The position numbers and the translations under genes are program-made. Below are positions 1-10,451 of a stretch of DNA of 64,000 bases, in pieces; within the stretch, counting starts at the first letter, position 1; each line of letters opens with the position of its first letter. Origin of the DNA: Nostoc sp. CHAB 5844 (lineage in GTDB: Bacteria; Cyanobacteriota; Cyanobacteriia; Cyanobacteriales; Nostocaceae); assembly GCF_020829595.1 (NCBI RefSeq), contig NZ_JAIVFW010000031.1:1-64000 (forward strand), given 5' to 3'. Under the pieces are notes generated by a model. The model was not told the DNA's origin. It did no database searches and saw only the letters and a program-made list of their open reading frames with translations.

Positions 1-111
1 TCAATTGAAGAGCTAGAATATTTATTACATCAACTTTTAAATGAAGGAGAGTTAATTATTAAATGGGGACGAAAACTCAAAAATAAAGGCGACGCTGTTA
101 TCACAATTTAA
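1..111 (+). CDS. C-terminal end of a hypothetical protein (cut by window edge)
   Basis: The frame is open from the first base and closes with TAA at 109-111, giving 36 residues that start SIEELEYLLHQ and end DAVITI. The segment is helical and charged (EELEYLLHQLLNEGE, then KWGRKLKNKG). I do not recognise the family. The start lies outside the window, so nothing can be said about domain or regulation. Confidence 0.5.
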   Translation, partial: SIEELEYLLHQLLNEGELIIKWGRKLKNKGDAVITI

Positions 112-676
112 ATGTACAACAGCTTATCCCTGCTATTATTCCTAAATGATCTAAGTTTTTACTCTCCAGTTCTTCTTCTTGGTAATTCAGATTTTTTTTG
201 GCATTTTTATTTAATTCAGACACATTTTCTCATTTTTTCCTGAATTTATTGTCAATGCCTGATGAATTTCAATTTGTTCGCATTTTTCCTCAAACTAGCT
301 ATATTTTTTACTGCCATAATTATGTATTTATCTTGAAGCTGTTTCTGCTACTTATTATACCTGTGCCTATACTACAAAATGAAGTGCGGAATGTGGGTTA
401 TATATTTGTCGTCGGCAAGAAAAAAATAGAACTCAAAAACGTCACAGTAATTTTTGGATAGGTTTATATGGTTTCAATTGGATAGTGGCTTGGCATGAGT
501 GTCAAGCATGGGTTGAGGAACTGGTCAGTTTCATTCGCAATAAGCAGGCATATTATCAGCGAGGTTTAAGGGCTATGAAGCTTATACAGCAAGCACTTTA
601 GCTCGCTTGTCGCCCCTTGAAGATTAATTCCTTTAACTGCCTTAAAATCAGCGAACGCACAGTCATTAAATAGTTC
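112..676. other. Intergenic region with a start-less open frame
   Basis: No convincing gene. On the plus strand 383-601 is open without an ATG and encodes GLYGFNWIVAWHECQAWVEE and a basic tail ending MKLIQQAL before TAG. Composition is protein-like, so it may be a relic whose 5' part is gone, but I cannot assign a family. The AT-rich frame at 198-461 has phenylalanine/leucine-rich random-looking content and is not believed. Confidence 0.35.
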
Positions 677-3600
677 TTACACCTCTAAAAAGTTTTTGCC
701 ACCCAACTTACTAGCAAGTAATACTTCTACCGCAGAACCTTCTAACGCTGGGAAAAAGAAATATCCTTGTCCTTGGTCGCATTGTAATGCTTTGAGTTGG
801 GCTAATTGTTCTACTGTTTCTATTCCTTCTGCGGTCACGGACATATTTAAATTGTGAGCCAATGTAACAATCGCTCGCACAATTTCTAAATTTTCGCCGC
901 GACTGCCAATATTACTAATAAAAGAACGATCAATCTTAATAGTTTTGAGCGGTAAGCGGTGCAAATAACTCAAGGATGAATAACCTGTACCAAAATCATC
1001 CATGTGCAATTCTACATTCAAGGTTGTTAGCTGTGAAAGCATAGCGGTTGCTAATTCAAAATTATCCATCAGCAAGCTTTCAGTAATTTCTAACTTCAAA
1101 CTACCTGCTGCCAAGCCAGTGTCTTGCAAAACTTGTTTAACCTGTTTGACGATATCAGGCTGCATAATTTGTTTGCCAGAAAAGTTGACGCTAATTGTCA
1201 AGGGTGGCCAAGTGGGAAATTGTTGATGCCATGCTTGCAATTGACGGCACGCTTCATAAAGCACCCATTGTCCAATCGACGCAATCATTCCGGTTTCTTC
1301 CGCTAGGGGAATAAAATCTTCTGGAGAAATAATTCCTCTTTCTGGATGATGCCATCTAATTAGTGCTTCAAATCCGATAAGTTTGCCCGTCATCAGTGAA
1401 ACAATGGGCTGGTAGTAAAGGCGAAATTCTTCTTGCTGGATGAGTGCATGTCGCATAGCAGTTTCTAATTGCAATAGCAGAGATGCACTTTCATGCATTT
1501 TGGGATGAAACACTTCATAACGTGCCTTACCAAGGGATTTAGCAGAATACATTGCCACATCAGCATCACGTAGGATATGTGCAGCTTGCTCATAATTATC
1601 TGTACTCAACGCGATTCCCATACTTGCGTTGGTAAACACTTTATGTTCATTTAATTGAAAAGGTAAAGCTAGTAACTTTTGAATTCGCTCAGCTATCTGT
1701 GTAGCACCATTGATACCATCAATGTCGTCAAGTAAAATTGTGAACTCGTCGCCGCCAAAACGAGCAACCATATCTCCAGTACGCAGAACTGACTGGAGTC
1801 GATGAGAAATGGCAATTAAAAGTTGATTTCCGAGTAAATGTCCCAAACTGTCATTCACTACTTTAAAGCGGTCTAAATCTAAGAAAAGTACGGCAAATAC
1901 ATAATGTTTTTGTTGTTTAGTGCGTTCTAGAGCCTGCTTGACCCGCTCCATGAATAAAGATTGGTTAGGTAGTCCAGTTAGAGCATCATGTAGACTGTTG
2001 TGCAGCAATAAGTCTTGTGCGCGTTGTCGTTCGATAATATCTTGTTGCAGTTGTTGATTGACTTTTATGAGTTCAATGGTACGTTCTGTCACCAACTGTT
2101 CAAGCTGACAACGATACTGCTTTAATTCTTCTTCTGCCAGTTTACGCTGAGTGATATCCCGGAGGATGACAACATATTGTCGCAGTTGCAAATTAGATGG
2201 CTGCGAAACAGTAGATTCAACAATGTATGAGCCTTGGTTCGTTTTGAAAGTTTGTTCACTCCTGATAGACCATTGCTCTGGTTTGCCGCAATTGTCTATC
2301 AGGAATTGATTCAAGTTCTGCCCAACTAACTGCTGGGTACTAATTTGAAATAGTTCTTCAGCTGCTACGTTTGTTTGAAGAATTGTACCTTGTTCATCAA
2401 GGACTAAAACAGTATCGGGAACGGTATTAAGGGTGGTAATAAATAGGTTTTTGGCTTGTTGGTGTGCTTCATCAATAGCAGCAATTTGTGGTAGGGTAGT
2501 CCAGCAAGCGATCGCTACCCCGACAAACGAAAGTATTACTAGCGCAATAGCTAGTAAAGAATTACGCGAGGTATGATTAACGCCATCTAACAAATCACGC
2601 AAAACCCAACTGCCGATAGCAGAACTACAGATGAGTGAGACCAGAACAATTACCTGGAGTACTACAAAGTCTGGGTTATGGCTAGTAGACTTCGCTTCGT
2701 AACGCTGTGTCCACCATTGAGACTGAAATGGTGCAAATTCACAGCGACTTAATGCCGCATCTCCTATCATCAGCAGCAAGGGTAACAATATCCCAGTTAA
2801 TAAATCTTGCCAACTCCAAGCTAAACCCCCAACTACTAAAACTATTGCTTCTATTAAAAAAAAACCTAATGACGACCAAGGCCATAATACTTCTGGTTTA
2901 TGCCGACATAACCACAATCCTAGATGCAGCCCCATAATCGATACCAAGTAACATGTGCCTGCTACTGTAACAATTCGAGATACATTGCCTAAATTCAAAC
3001 AAAGCAAACTGAGCAAAAAAGTAATCAAGATAGCAGGCCCCAAGATACCTTGGCGGGAAACTACTGTGAATATGGGAGACAACTTGCCATCTAAAGCAAG
3101 TTGGTAAAGAATGCGCGGAGAGTTGGTAACTGCCGTAGCACAACTGAGAAGACATGAGAAAGCAATCAGCAAGGTGACTAAAAAAGGAGCAAATTCTCCC
3201 CAAAAAGGCTGCGATGCTGCCAGTAAATTCAAGAATGTATCCTCACCAATTTCTGGACTGGTAGCAGCACACATTAATACCCAAGAACCACCGAGAAATA
3301 CTGGCGGAATTAGCCAAGCAGATGTAGTTAAAAACTTTAAAGTTTTATGGGGAGAGTGGCTATCGGCCACAAAAGAGGATGTGGTTTCACAAGCATAAAC
3401 TGAATAACTACCCAGGAAAAACCACTTTGCCCATTCTCCAAAGCTGAGGCTATGTGTGCTATGTGGGAACAGATTAGTCCCATTTGAGAAGACTAACCAA
3501 ACTACGCCTTGAATACAAAACAAAAGTACTAATGAAATTGCTGGGATGACAAAAAATAAGTGCAGCAGTGCTAAAGCACGAGTACCACTGAACGCCACAA

Positions 3601-4057
3601 TGAACGGAATTGCCGTAAATACAACTTTTAAGAAAGTTTCTGGACAAGAAATGCCTAAAGGTTGAAAATTAACCTTAACTAAGTCGGTAAGGATAATTGC
3701 ATATAATGCTGGTGCTGCTGCCCAGCTAAAATAATATCCCAAAGCGACGTAGAGACCCAAACCAGGACAATTATTGAGTAGCCGAGCCGTATAATTAGGT
3801 GTTCCACCTGTCACATCTAACCAATGTCTACCTAAACTTTGGATTTGCAAGTTCAAAATGCAGGAGACGATCGCCCCAAACAACCAAACTAAAATAGCTT
3901 TAGATCCCAGTGCTGCATGGATAACCGGTGCAGTGCCAATCCATCCTACATGACCTGTCAGCCCAAAACCCCAGGTTTCTAGATAACTCAAGGTACGTGG
4001 CAGGCGCATTACCAAGCGTTGGTTTTTGTCTGCCTGCACAGAACTATTACTGACCAT
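677..4057 (-). CDS. APC-family permease fused to PAS-GGDEF-EAL (c-di-GMP turnover protein)
   Basis: A protein of 1126 residues. Residues about 15-450 form an amino-acid-permease-like (APC superfamily) block with about a dozen hydrophobic segments, followed by two more membrane segments near 470-540. A PAS domain follows (about 560-670, VLVLDEQGTILQTN), a short coiled coil, a GGDEF domain (motif RFGGDEF near 765-770) and an EAL domain (GFEALIRW near 897, DDFGTGYSS, TAEGIET). Both output motifs are intact, so diguanylate cyclase and c-di-GMP phosphodiesterase activity are both possible. The permease half may act as transporter or as a solute sensor at the inner membrane; that is inference. The gene stands alone, convergent with nothing close. 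Start ATG at 4057; the N-terminus matches the beginning of permeases (LPRTLSYLETWGFGLTGHVG). Confidence 0.88.
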   Translation of the reverse strand: MVSNSSVQADKNQRLVMRLPRTLSYLETWGFGLTGHVGWIGTAPVIHAALGSKAILVWLFGAIVSCILNLQIQSLGRHWLDVTGGTPNYTARLLNNCPGLGLYVALGYYFSWAAAPALYAIILTDLVKVNFQPLGISCPETFLKVVFTAIPFIVAFSGTRALALLHLFFVIPAISLVLLFCIQGVVWLVFSNGTNLFPHSTHSLSFGEWAKWFFLGSYSVYACETTSSFVADSHSPHKTLKFLTTSAWLIPPVFLGGSWVLMCAATSPEIGEDTFLNLLAASQPFWGEFAPFLVTLLIAFSCLLSCATAVTNSPRILYQLALDGKLSPIFTVVSRQGILGPAILITFLLSLLCLNLGNVSRIVTVAGTCYLVSIMGLHLGLWLCRHKPEVLWPWSSLGFFLIEAIVLVVGGLAWSWQDLLTGILLPLLLMIGDAALSRCEFAPFQSQWWTQRYEAKSTSHNPDFVVLQVIVLVSLICSSAIGSWVLRDLLDGVNHTSRNSLLAIALVILSFVGVAIACWTTLPQIAAIDEAHQQAKNLFITTLNTVPDTVLVLDEQGTILQTNVAAEELFQISTQQLVGQNLNQFLIDNCGKPEQWSIRSEQTFKTNQGSYIVESTVSQPSNLQLRQYVVILRDITQRKLAEEELKQYRCQLEQLVTERTIELIKVNQQLQQDIIERQRAQDLLLHNSLHDALTGLPNQSLFMERVKQALERTKQQKHYVFAVLFLDLDRFKVVNDSLGHLLGNQLLIAISHRLQSVLRTGDMVARFGGDEFTILLDDIDGINGATQIAERIQKLLALPFQLNEHKVFTNASMGIALSTDNYEQAAHILRDADVAMYSAKSLGKARYEVFHPKMHESASLLLQLETAMRHALIQQEEFRLYYQPIVSLMTGKLIGFEALIRWHHPERGIISPEDFIPLAEETGMIASIGQWVLYEACRQLQAWHQQFPTWPPLTISVNFSGKQIMQPDIVKQVKQVLQDTGLAAGSLKLEITESLLMDNFELATAMLSQLTTLNVELHMDDFGTGYSSLSYLHRLPLKTIKIDRSFISNIGSRGENLEIVRAIVTLAHNLNMSVTAEGIETVEQLAQLKALQCDQGQGYFFFPALEGSAVEVLLASKLGGKNFLEV

Positions 4058-4147
4058 TGTTTTCTAGCTAGATGTACTGACTCTCCTTCTCTGGATAACT
4101 GATCTCTGTTTTTATGGCTTCAGTGTAACTGCTGAACTTCTTTAGGA

Positions 4148-4250
4148 AGTATGAAGTTTGAAGTCTGAAGTCTGAAATTGGGAGTAGGGAGGCGAAAAAG
4201 TATGAAGTGTGAGTCTGAAGTTTTATTCTTTTGCCTCCTGCCTCCTGCCT
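4148..4250. repeat. Short tandem heptamer repeats between two genes
   Basis: The spacer between the two flanking minus-strand genes holds degenerate tandem units such as GAAGTCT (4158-4180) and CCTGCCT (4233-4250). They resemble the heptanucleotide STRR sequences known from heterocystous cyanobacteria. The CCTGCCT tract lies immediately 3' of the downstream peptidase stop codon. Confidence 0.6.
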
Positions 4251-4253
4251 TCT

Positions 4254-5570
4254 CTAACTCACTCGTTCTACTTCATCTACTTCTTTGGGAACTCCAGCGG
4301 TTAATATTTCATGTCCTGTAGGTGTGACTAAGACATCATCTTCAATCCGAATGCCAATGCCAATCCAACGTGGGTGTGTTTGTGGTTGGTCTTCGGCTAG
4401 TTTTGTATCTGGTACGATATAAAGTCCTGGTTCCACTGTTAGTACTTGACCGGGTTGCAAAATCTGCGGTTTGTCGTCACCGTGTTGGTAAACGCCAACA
4501 TCATGCACATCCAAGCCTAACCAATGGCTGGTGCGGTGCATATAGTATGGTTTGTATTTTTCTTCTTCGATGATTTTGTCAATTTCGCCTTGAAGAATAC
4601 CAAGGTCAATTAAGCCTGTGGTAAGGATGCGGACGGCGGTATCGTGAACTGATTTAAAGGTGTTACCTGGTTGTACTTGAGCGATCGCTTGCTTTTGTGC
4701 TTCTAAGACAATTTCATACAATATCTTTTGTTCTGGCGTAAATTGACCACCGACAGGAAATGTCCGGGTAATATCCGAGTTGTAATAAGCATAAGCACAA
4801 CCCGCATCTATTAATAGCAATTCCCCATCTTGCATCTGGCGATTATTCTCAATGTAGTGGAGAACGCAAGCATTCACACCTGAAGCCACAATCGAAGGAT
4901 AAGCTGGCCCCATCGCCCCACGTAGCCGAAAAATCCGTTCGATTTCCGCTTGAATTTCATATTCATAACGTCCGGGTTTGGCGATCGCCATTGCTTGATT
5001 GTGTGCTTCAATAGCGATTAGGGCTGCTTGGCGCATCATGGCTAACTCGGATGCTGTTTTAGTCAGCCTCATACTGTGAAGCACAGTACAGGTATCTTCA
5101 ATCGCAATTGGCCCTGTACCCCGCTTGGGATAAGTCCGCAGTAGACTTTGGTAATGTTCTAAGATTTTTTCATTAAAAGAGCGATCGCGCCCTAAGTGAT
5201 AATAAATGCGATCGGCTTTTTCGAGATATTGGGGCAACTTTTCATCTAATTCATTGATGGGGTAAGCTGCATCAGCACCATAAATTTCTTTAGCTGCATC
5301 TACTCCACAGCGATAACCAGACCACACTTCTTTTTCTCGATCTTTGGGTTGGACAAACAAAACAAAGCGATGTTCTGGATGATGTGGTGCTAACACTGCC
5401 ACTGCTTGCGCTTCATTAAAGCCTGTTAAGTAAAAAAAATCACTATCTTGACGATAAGCGTATTCGACATCGTTGTGCATTACTGCCATTGGCGCACTCC
5501 GAAAAATCGCAGTACCATTACCAATTTTTGTCATTAACTGCTCTCGACACTGCCGATATTCTAATTGCAT
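4254..5570 (-). CDS. pepP: Xaa-Pro aminopeptidase (M24B, PepP type)
   Basis: A 438-residue cytoplasmic metallopeptidase that removes N-terminal residues preceding proline. The N-terminal half matches the aminopeptidase P N-domain (MTKIGNGTAIFRSAPMAVMH, DSDFFYLTGFNEA). The C-terminal pita-bread domain has all dinuclear metal ligands: Asp in LLIDAGC and in NSDITRTFPV (about 253-266), His in HRTSHWLGLDVHD, Glu in TVEPGLYI and Glu in GIRIEDDVLVT. Length is normal for the family. Start ATG at 5570. The gene is monocistronic; a heptamer-repeat spacer separates it from the permease-GGDEF-EAL gene upstream of coordinate 4254. Confidence 0.95.
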   Translation of the reverse strand: MQLEYRQCREQLMTKIGNGTAIFRSAPMAVMHNDVEYAYRQDSDFFYLTGFNEAQAVAVLAPHHPEHRFVLFVQPKDREKEVWSGYRCGVDAAKEIYGADAAYPINELDEKLPQYLEKADRIYYHLGRDRSFNEKILEHYQSLLRTYPKRGTGPIAIEDTCTVLHSMRLTKTASELAMMRQAALIAIEAHNQAMAIAKPGRYEYEIQAEIERIFRLRGAMGPAYPSIVASGVNACVLHYIENNRQMQDGELLLIDAGCAYAYYNSDITRTFPVGGQFTPEQKILYEIVLEAQKQAIAQVQPGNTFKSVHDTAVRILTTGLIDLGILQGEIDKIIEEEKYKPYYMHRTSHWLGLDVHDVGVYQHGDDKPQILQPGQVLTVEPGLYIVPDTKLAEDQPQTHPRWIGIGIRIEDDVLVTPTGHEILTAGVPKEVDEVERVS

Positions 5571-6017
5571 AGCTGTTCAATTTGTAAATTTATCGTATTA
5601 GTTTACACATTTTGCAACTAGTGGCTATACAGATAAAGCCTTTCAGTAGTTGCTTGTTTCAGTTATTTTAACTAATATTTACTGCCTCTTTAGATACTGT
5701 TTACTCTTTTCTTACCAGTACTCAGAAATTTTTTATTGAGGATAATTTTGTATTTATTGAGCATTTTAATTTTTCATTGCTGATAACTAGATAACAAACT
5801 TATTTTATATATTTAAAGCCTGACATAAATAAAATATGCTGACAAATTGCTTGAGTGATTATTACCGACTTGCAAAAGATATCAAAATGATTTATAGAGA
5901 ATAAGCTGTGTAGATAAACCTTGATATTTAGATTCAAAAAATGTTTATAAAATAAACTAAAAAAAACAACAATTGTTATTAAATTACAGAAATGGATGTA
6001 ATTCATAGGTTAAAACT
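5571..6017. other. AT-rich divergent intergenic region
   Basis: 447 bp between divergent genes. It is strongly AT-rich and probably holds the promoters of both. I see no conserved gene, no clear operator and no stable hairpin. Confidence 0.4.
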
Positions 6018-7301
6018 TTGAACACAACCAGTGATTCAGAACGCACTATGTCTCTCAATCCAAAATCCTCCGCATTAGAAACAAATAACAACCGATTTTA
6101 TCAATCTTTGAAAAAATCCAATGAATTGGTAGAAGATCTGAACAGTCAGCAAGGGTTTGGTACTTTTCTAGGACGTAGTAGTACATCTCAAACTTTAGAA
6201 ACCAATTGTTCGCCAACACAGCAAGTTTCCGCATCAAACGTCACAGCCAGTGCTAATCCCAACCCTTATCTAAGAAGTGCAGCTATTGCTCCCGATTTTA
6301 ACGGTGATGGCAAAGTAGACAAAATGTGGGTTAATGCCCAAACTGGTGAGATTGTCCTTCGCCTCATGGATGGTGGACAAGTTCTCTCACAAGGTTCTGT
6401 TGGGAAGTTTGACATCAACACTTGGACTTACAAAATTGCCGATTTTAATAATGATGGCAAAACCGACTTTTTATTGCGGAATAAACAAACAGGAGAGAAT
6501 AGAGTTGCTCTCATGGATGGCACAAAAGTTGCTAGTACAGCAGCTTTAGAGAAGGTAGATGCTAACTGGAATCCGTTAATTGGTGATTTCAATGGCGATC
6601 GCAAAACTGATATCTTCTGGAATAATGCTCAAACTGGTCAAAATGCCGTTTGGTTGATGGATGGTACAAAAGTTTCGAGTGCCAATGTCCTAGAGACCAC
6701 AGCAGTAGGTTTAACTCCAACTGTTGTTGATTTTGACGGCAATGGTAAGAGTGATATCTTCTGGCGCAATCCTAACACTGGTGCTAACACTGCTTGGTTC
6801 ATGGATGGCACAAAAGCTAGTAAGTTTACTCTACAATCTCAATCTTCATCATTAACTCCTATTCTTGGAGATTTCAACGGCGACTTAAAGACTGATATTT
6901 TGTGGAGAAATACTTCCACCGGTCAAAACAAAATTTGGACGATGAACGGTATCGTCGTCACAGAAGGCGCTGCTAAGACACTTGATTCATCTTGGCAAGC
7001 TAACATTGGTGATTTCGACGCTGATGGCAAAACAGATATCTTCTGGCACAATCAGAAAACTGGTGAGAACACCGCTTGGTTAATGAATGGTACAGCAGTT
7101 AAATCTGAAGCGTTTCTCCCCAGTAACAGCGCATCCTTGACACCATCCTTTGGCGATTTCAATGGCGATGGCAAAACTGATGTATACTGGCGCGATCAAG
7201 CAACAGGTGCAGACAAGATTTGGACAATGAATGGCACAAAAGCAACCGAATCTACTGTAGCTGCTAAAGACAAACTTGATGCTGCTTGGTATACAGGCTG
7301 A
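6018..7301 (+). CDS. FG-GAP/VCBS repeat protein
   Basis: A 427-residue protein (417 if the ATG at 6048 is used; the longer form starts with TTG at 6018 preceded by AGG at 6007). After about 85 low-complexity residues come seven calcium-site-like repeats of about 47 residues: DFNGDGKVDKMW, DFNNDGKTDFLL, DFNGDRKTDIFW, DFDGNGKSDIFW, DFNGDLKTDILW, DFDADGKTDIFW, DFNGDGKTDVYW. Such repeats build a beta-propeller with one Ca2+ loop per blade and are typical of surface or secreted proteins. No obvious signal peptide is seen, as in many cyanobacterial members exported by other routes. No enzymatic domain accompanies the propeller. Confidence 0.85.
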   Translation: MNTTSDSERTMSLNPKSSALETNNNRFYQSLKKSNELVEDLNSQQGFGTFLGRSSTSQTLETNCSPTQQVSASNVTASANPNPYLRSAAIAPDFNGDGKVDKMWVNAQTGEIVLRLMDGGQVLSQGSVGKFDINTWTYKIADFNNDGKTDFLLRNKQTGENRVALMDGTKVASTAALEKVDANWNPLIGDFNGDRKTDIFWNNAQTGQNAVWLMDGTKVSSANVLETTAVGLTPTVVDFDGNGKSDIFWRNPNTGANTAWFMDGTKASKFTLQSQSSSLTPILGDFNGDLKTDILWRNTSTGQNKIWTMNGIVVTEGAAKTLDSSWQANIGDFDADGKTDIFWHNQKTGENTAWLMNGTAVKSEAFLPSNSASLTPSFGDFNGDGKTDVYWRDQATGADKIWTMNGTKATESTVAAKDKLDAAWYTG

Positions 7302-7409
7302 GACTTACAGCAGAATTCAGAATAAGAACAGGCTCTATACCTAGCTTTGACGCTTAAATGGTATAATCCACGCTTCTTGAAATCTGCTGTAGTTATATAG
7401 GCTGTCATG

Positions 7410-7438
7410 GCAGTATGCTCTGGGTTAGAGCATACTGC
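7410..7438 (+). terminator. 12-bp stem hairpin downstream of the FG-GAP gene
   Basis: GCAGTATGCTCT at 7410-7421 pairs perfectly with AGAGCATACTGC at 7427-7438 across a GGGTT loop, followed by a weak T-rich stretch. It lies 108 bp after the stop codon, so it may be the transcript end or a stabilising 3' hairpin. Confidence 0.5.
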
Positions 7439-7513
7439 TTATTTGAGCCTAAACGCACTCTCGTAACGTCTTGTAAAGGCGATAAGCTGTTACACATTTA
7501 AATTGCATAACTA

Positions 7514-7543
7514 TGGCAGGCTTTCCGGCCCACCCCACAAGAG
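7514..7543 (+). repeat. 30-bp dispersed repeat, copy 1
   Basis: TGGCAGGCTTTCCGGC followed by CCACCCCACAAGAG recurs at 13743-13772 with three mismatches. Both copies are intergenic. The rest of 7302-7720 holds no gene that I can support. Confidence 0.6.
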
Positions 7544-7720
7544 CTATTGATATTTCTGATATTCAAACTAGATGTGGTATAGCTTACGATGTATAGATTT
7601 TGGTTTGAGAAAATAATAAATGCTATGGCTGTCTCACGCTTCGGTTGATAAATGCTCTCTAAGTGGGAATACTAGTTTTAACCAGCCTAATTGGTTAAAA
7701 AATTTGTGAGGTTTATACCC

Positions 7721-8134
7721 ATGTCCGAAATTAATATAGGTGATTATTTAGCTCACCCTTTAGTAAGATATCGTAACCATTTAGAATTTAATGGATATCA
7801 TGTTGACGAAGAAGATGAGATGCTTTTATGTCGTCACCCAAGAAAGCATGGCTTGATAGTTAAACATATACCAAACCGAGGAGTATTAGTTAGAATTCTT
7901 TACTCTTGTAACCTGAATATAAATAGAGGTAATCTCTTAGAATATGTGAATGAATTAAATTTATTGTTTATGTTTATGAAAGCATATATTGATAATTCAG
8001 GTAGTAATTTGTATATGGAAACTTTTTGTGAGGGAGAGTATGATAGAACTAATTTTTCAATTATTTTAGACAATATTGAATATGACATGGAAATGTTTAT
8101 CAATCATCATCAAACTAGAGAATATTTACTATAA
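7721..8134 (+). CDS. YbjN/type III secretion chaperone-fold-like protein
   Basis: A 137-residue acidic cytosolic protein starting at ATG 7721, chosen because GAGG sits 9 bases upstream; an in-frame TTG at 7691 would add ten residues without better support. The alternating strands (LLCRHPRKHGLIVKHIP, GVLVRILYSCNLN) followed by a helix (NELNLLFMFMKAYIDNSG) and further strands resemble the YbjN or type III chaperone-like fold common in cyanobacterial small proteins. No catalytic residues are recognisable. AT-rich codon use differs from the GC-richer neighbours. The functional assignment is weak; the gene itself is probable. Confidence 0.6.
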   Translation: MSEINIGDYLAHPLVRYRNHLEFNGYHVDEEDEMLLCRHPRKHGLIVKHIPNRGVLVRILYSCNLNINRGNLLEYVNELNLLFMFMKAYIDNSGSNLYMETFCEGEYDRTNFSIILDNIEYDMEMFINHHQTREYLL

Positions 8135-8157
8135 TATAAAAATAAAATAGACTTTAT

Positions 8158-8178
8158 TTGGTGGGTAAAACCCACCAA
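8158..8178 (+). terminator. Rho-independent-like terminator
   Basis: TTGGTGGGT (8158-8166), loop AAA, ACCCACCAA (8170-8178), then TATTGTTTT. Perfect 9-bp stem with T-rich tail 23 bp after the preceding stop codon. Confidence 0.75.
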
Positions 8179-8485
8179 TATTGTTTTAATTTGAAATAGA
8201 AATACTAGGTGTCAATTTTATCAATTTATTTGGACAAACACAGGTTGAAAGTAAGTATTTTCAGCAATTAGAAATGCGATCGCATTTACTCGGAACTTGA
8301 AAGCGATCGCCAAAAAGTTATCTATCCTCAGCATTCAATCTAAACATAGCCGTAGCCAGATAGGTTAGGACATTCTAAAACGCTAAAACCAATTGACTGC
8401 AAGCATTTCACTTTTGAACGCCAGTGAGGGAGTCGGGGAACCCGACGACACTTGCTACAAGTCGGGCATTGCCCACCCAACGCAG

Positions 8486-8659
8486 TAAGCTAATAATCAC
8501 AAAAGTTTGCTTGTTGAGACCGCAAGGGGAGCCAGCGCGCCCCTTGCGGGTTTCCCGACAGCCGCGCGACTGGCGTGGCAGGGGAGCAGAGGAGCAGGGG
8601 AGAGGTTTGAAGTTTTTCCCCAAAATTTCAATTGTGCAACTTGTAAGCACAAAAGCTTA
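8486..8659 (+). repeat. Dispersed repeat, copy 1 (inverted copy at 35636-35760)
   Basis: The segment from TAAGCTAATAATCAC to AAAAGCTTA is nearly identical, in inverted orientation, to 35636-35760. Removing the 48-bp insert at 8530-8577 makes the two copies about 125 bp each. It contains GGGGAGCAG-type tandem units. It lies in the 719-bp gap 8135-8853, where I see no real gene; two overlapping open frames are repeat translations. Confidence 0.85.
8530..8577 (+). mobile_element. 48-bp palindromic mini-element inserted in the dispersed repeat
   Basis: The insert begins AGCCAGCGCGCC, has the core GCGGGTTTCCCGACAG and ends CGCGCGACTGGCGTG. The outer parts can pair (AGCCAG with CTGGCG-type ends). 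The copy of the host repeat at 35.7 kb lacks exactly this block: GCAAGGGG is directly joined to GCAGGGGAGCAG. Relatives of the element occur near 17.5, 35.2, 36.6 and 60.0 kb. Confidence 0.75.
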
Positions 8660-8847
8660 TCTCCCCAACGCACTGGCGACTTTTGACTTTTGCTATATCA
8701 CCTTCATATTTCGCAATAATTAATAACTGTAAACCTAAATTTCTTCCCATTGTTTGTTAACAAGTATTAAGCAAAAATTGATCGATTATCTGTATAACGC
8801 AGTGATGTAAAATCCAGGAGATAGTAAAAGGCGATAACAGAGTCTGA

Positions 8848-9816
<969 letters not shown>

Positions 9817-9876
9817 AGGAGTTAAGACTTACGCACAAAAGTTAGTTGTTGAGATTGGGTATAAGAAGGTAAAGAT

Positions 9877-9913
9877 ATAGGGGTGTAAGGGTTTTGAACA
9901 CTTACACCCCTAT
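9877..9913 (+). terminator. 13-bp stem hairpin in a dispersed repeat
   Basis: ATAGGGGTGTAAG (9877-9889) pairs perfectly with CTTACACCCCTAT (9901-9913). The hairpin belongs to a dispersed repeat starting near 9827 with GACTTACGCACAAA, which recurs around 51151. It may end the por transcript, although no T-run follows. Confidence 0.5.
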
Positions 9914-9959
9914 ACCCCTTCCGCCCAGAATAAAGATGATGTGGTATTGATAACTACGA

Positions 9960-10451
9960 ATGATTATTGTCATCATGGGAGTGGCTGGTTCTGGTAAAAC
10001 CACGATTGGTCAAGTACTTGCAGCCGCGATAGAGTGGGAATTTAGCGATGCAGACTCGTTTCACTCAACCGCCGCTAGGGAAAAAATGAGCAGAGGCGAA
10101 CCACTAACTGATGCCGATCGCCAACCCTGGTTACAGACGATGCAAACAGCGATCGCTCAATGGTTGCAAGCAGATAAAAATGTCATCTTGGCTTGTTCAG
10201 CGCTGAAAGCCAGTTATCGAGAGATTCTTTGTGGCGATGATCCACGGGTAAAATTAGTTTACCTCCAAGGCAGTTATGAGTTGATTGAGCAAAGATTGCG
10301 CGATCGCCTTGGTCATTTCATGAAAGTTAATCTTTTACAAAGCCAGTTCGATACGCTAGAAGTGCCTACTCCAGCCGAAGCAGTTTATATTGATATCTCT
10401 CAAGATTTGGGAGCGATCGTTCAGCAAATCAGAAATTCCCTGAACATTTAA
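9960..10451 (+). CDS. gntK: Gluconokinase
   Basis: A 163-residue P-loop kinase converting D-gluconate to 6-phosphogluconate, which feeds the oxidative pentose phosphate or Entner-Doudoroff route. The Walker A motif GVAGSGKTT is at residues 7-15. Family marks are SDADSFHS, REKMSRGEPLTDADRQPWL, ILACSALKASYR, and the lid/base-binding RLGHFMKVNLLQSQFDTLE. Length is typical for GntK/IdnK. Start ATG at 9960; no strong Shine-Dalgarno is seen, which is common in cyanobacteria. Confidence 0.93.
   Translation: MIIVIMGVAGSGKTTIGQVLAAAIEWEFSDADSFHSTAAREKMSRGEPLTDADRQPWLQTMQTAIAQWLQADKNVILACSALKASYREILCGDDPRVKLVYLQGSYELIEQRLRDRLGHFMKVNLLQSQFDTLEVPTPAEAVYIDISQDLGAIVQQIRNSLNI

Noticed and set aside
198-461. 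Open frame of 87 codons near the left edge
   Set aside because: Phe/Leu/Ile-rich translation of AT-rich DNA without ribosome site or recognisable motif.
2898-3398. Long antisense and alternate frames inside the permease-GGDEF-EAL gene
   Set aside because: Shadows of a well-supported coding frame.
8408-8723. Overlapping open frames on both strands around 8.4-8.7 kb
   Set aside because: They translate the dispersed repeat and mini-element; similar sequence at 35.5-35.7 kb does the same.
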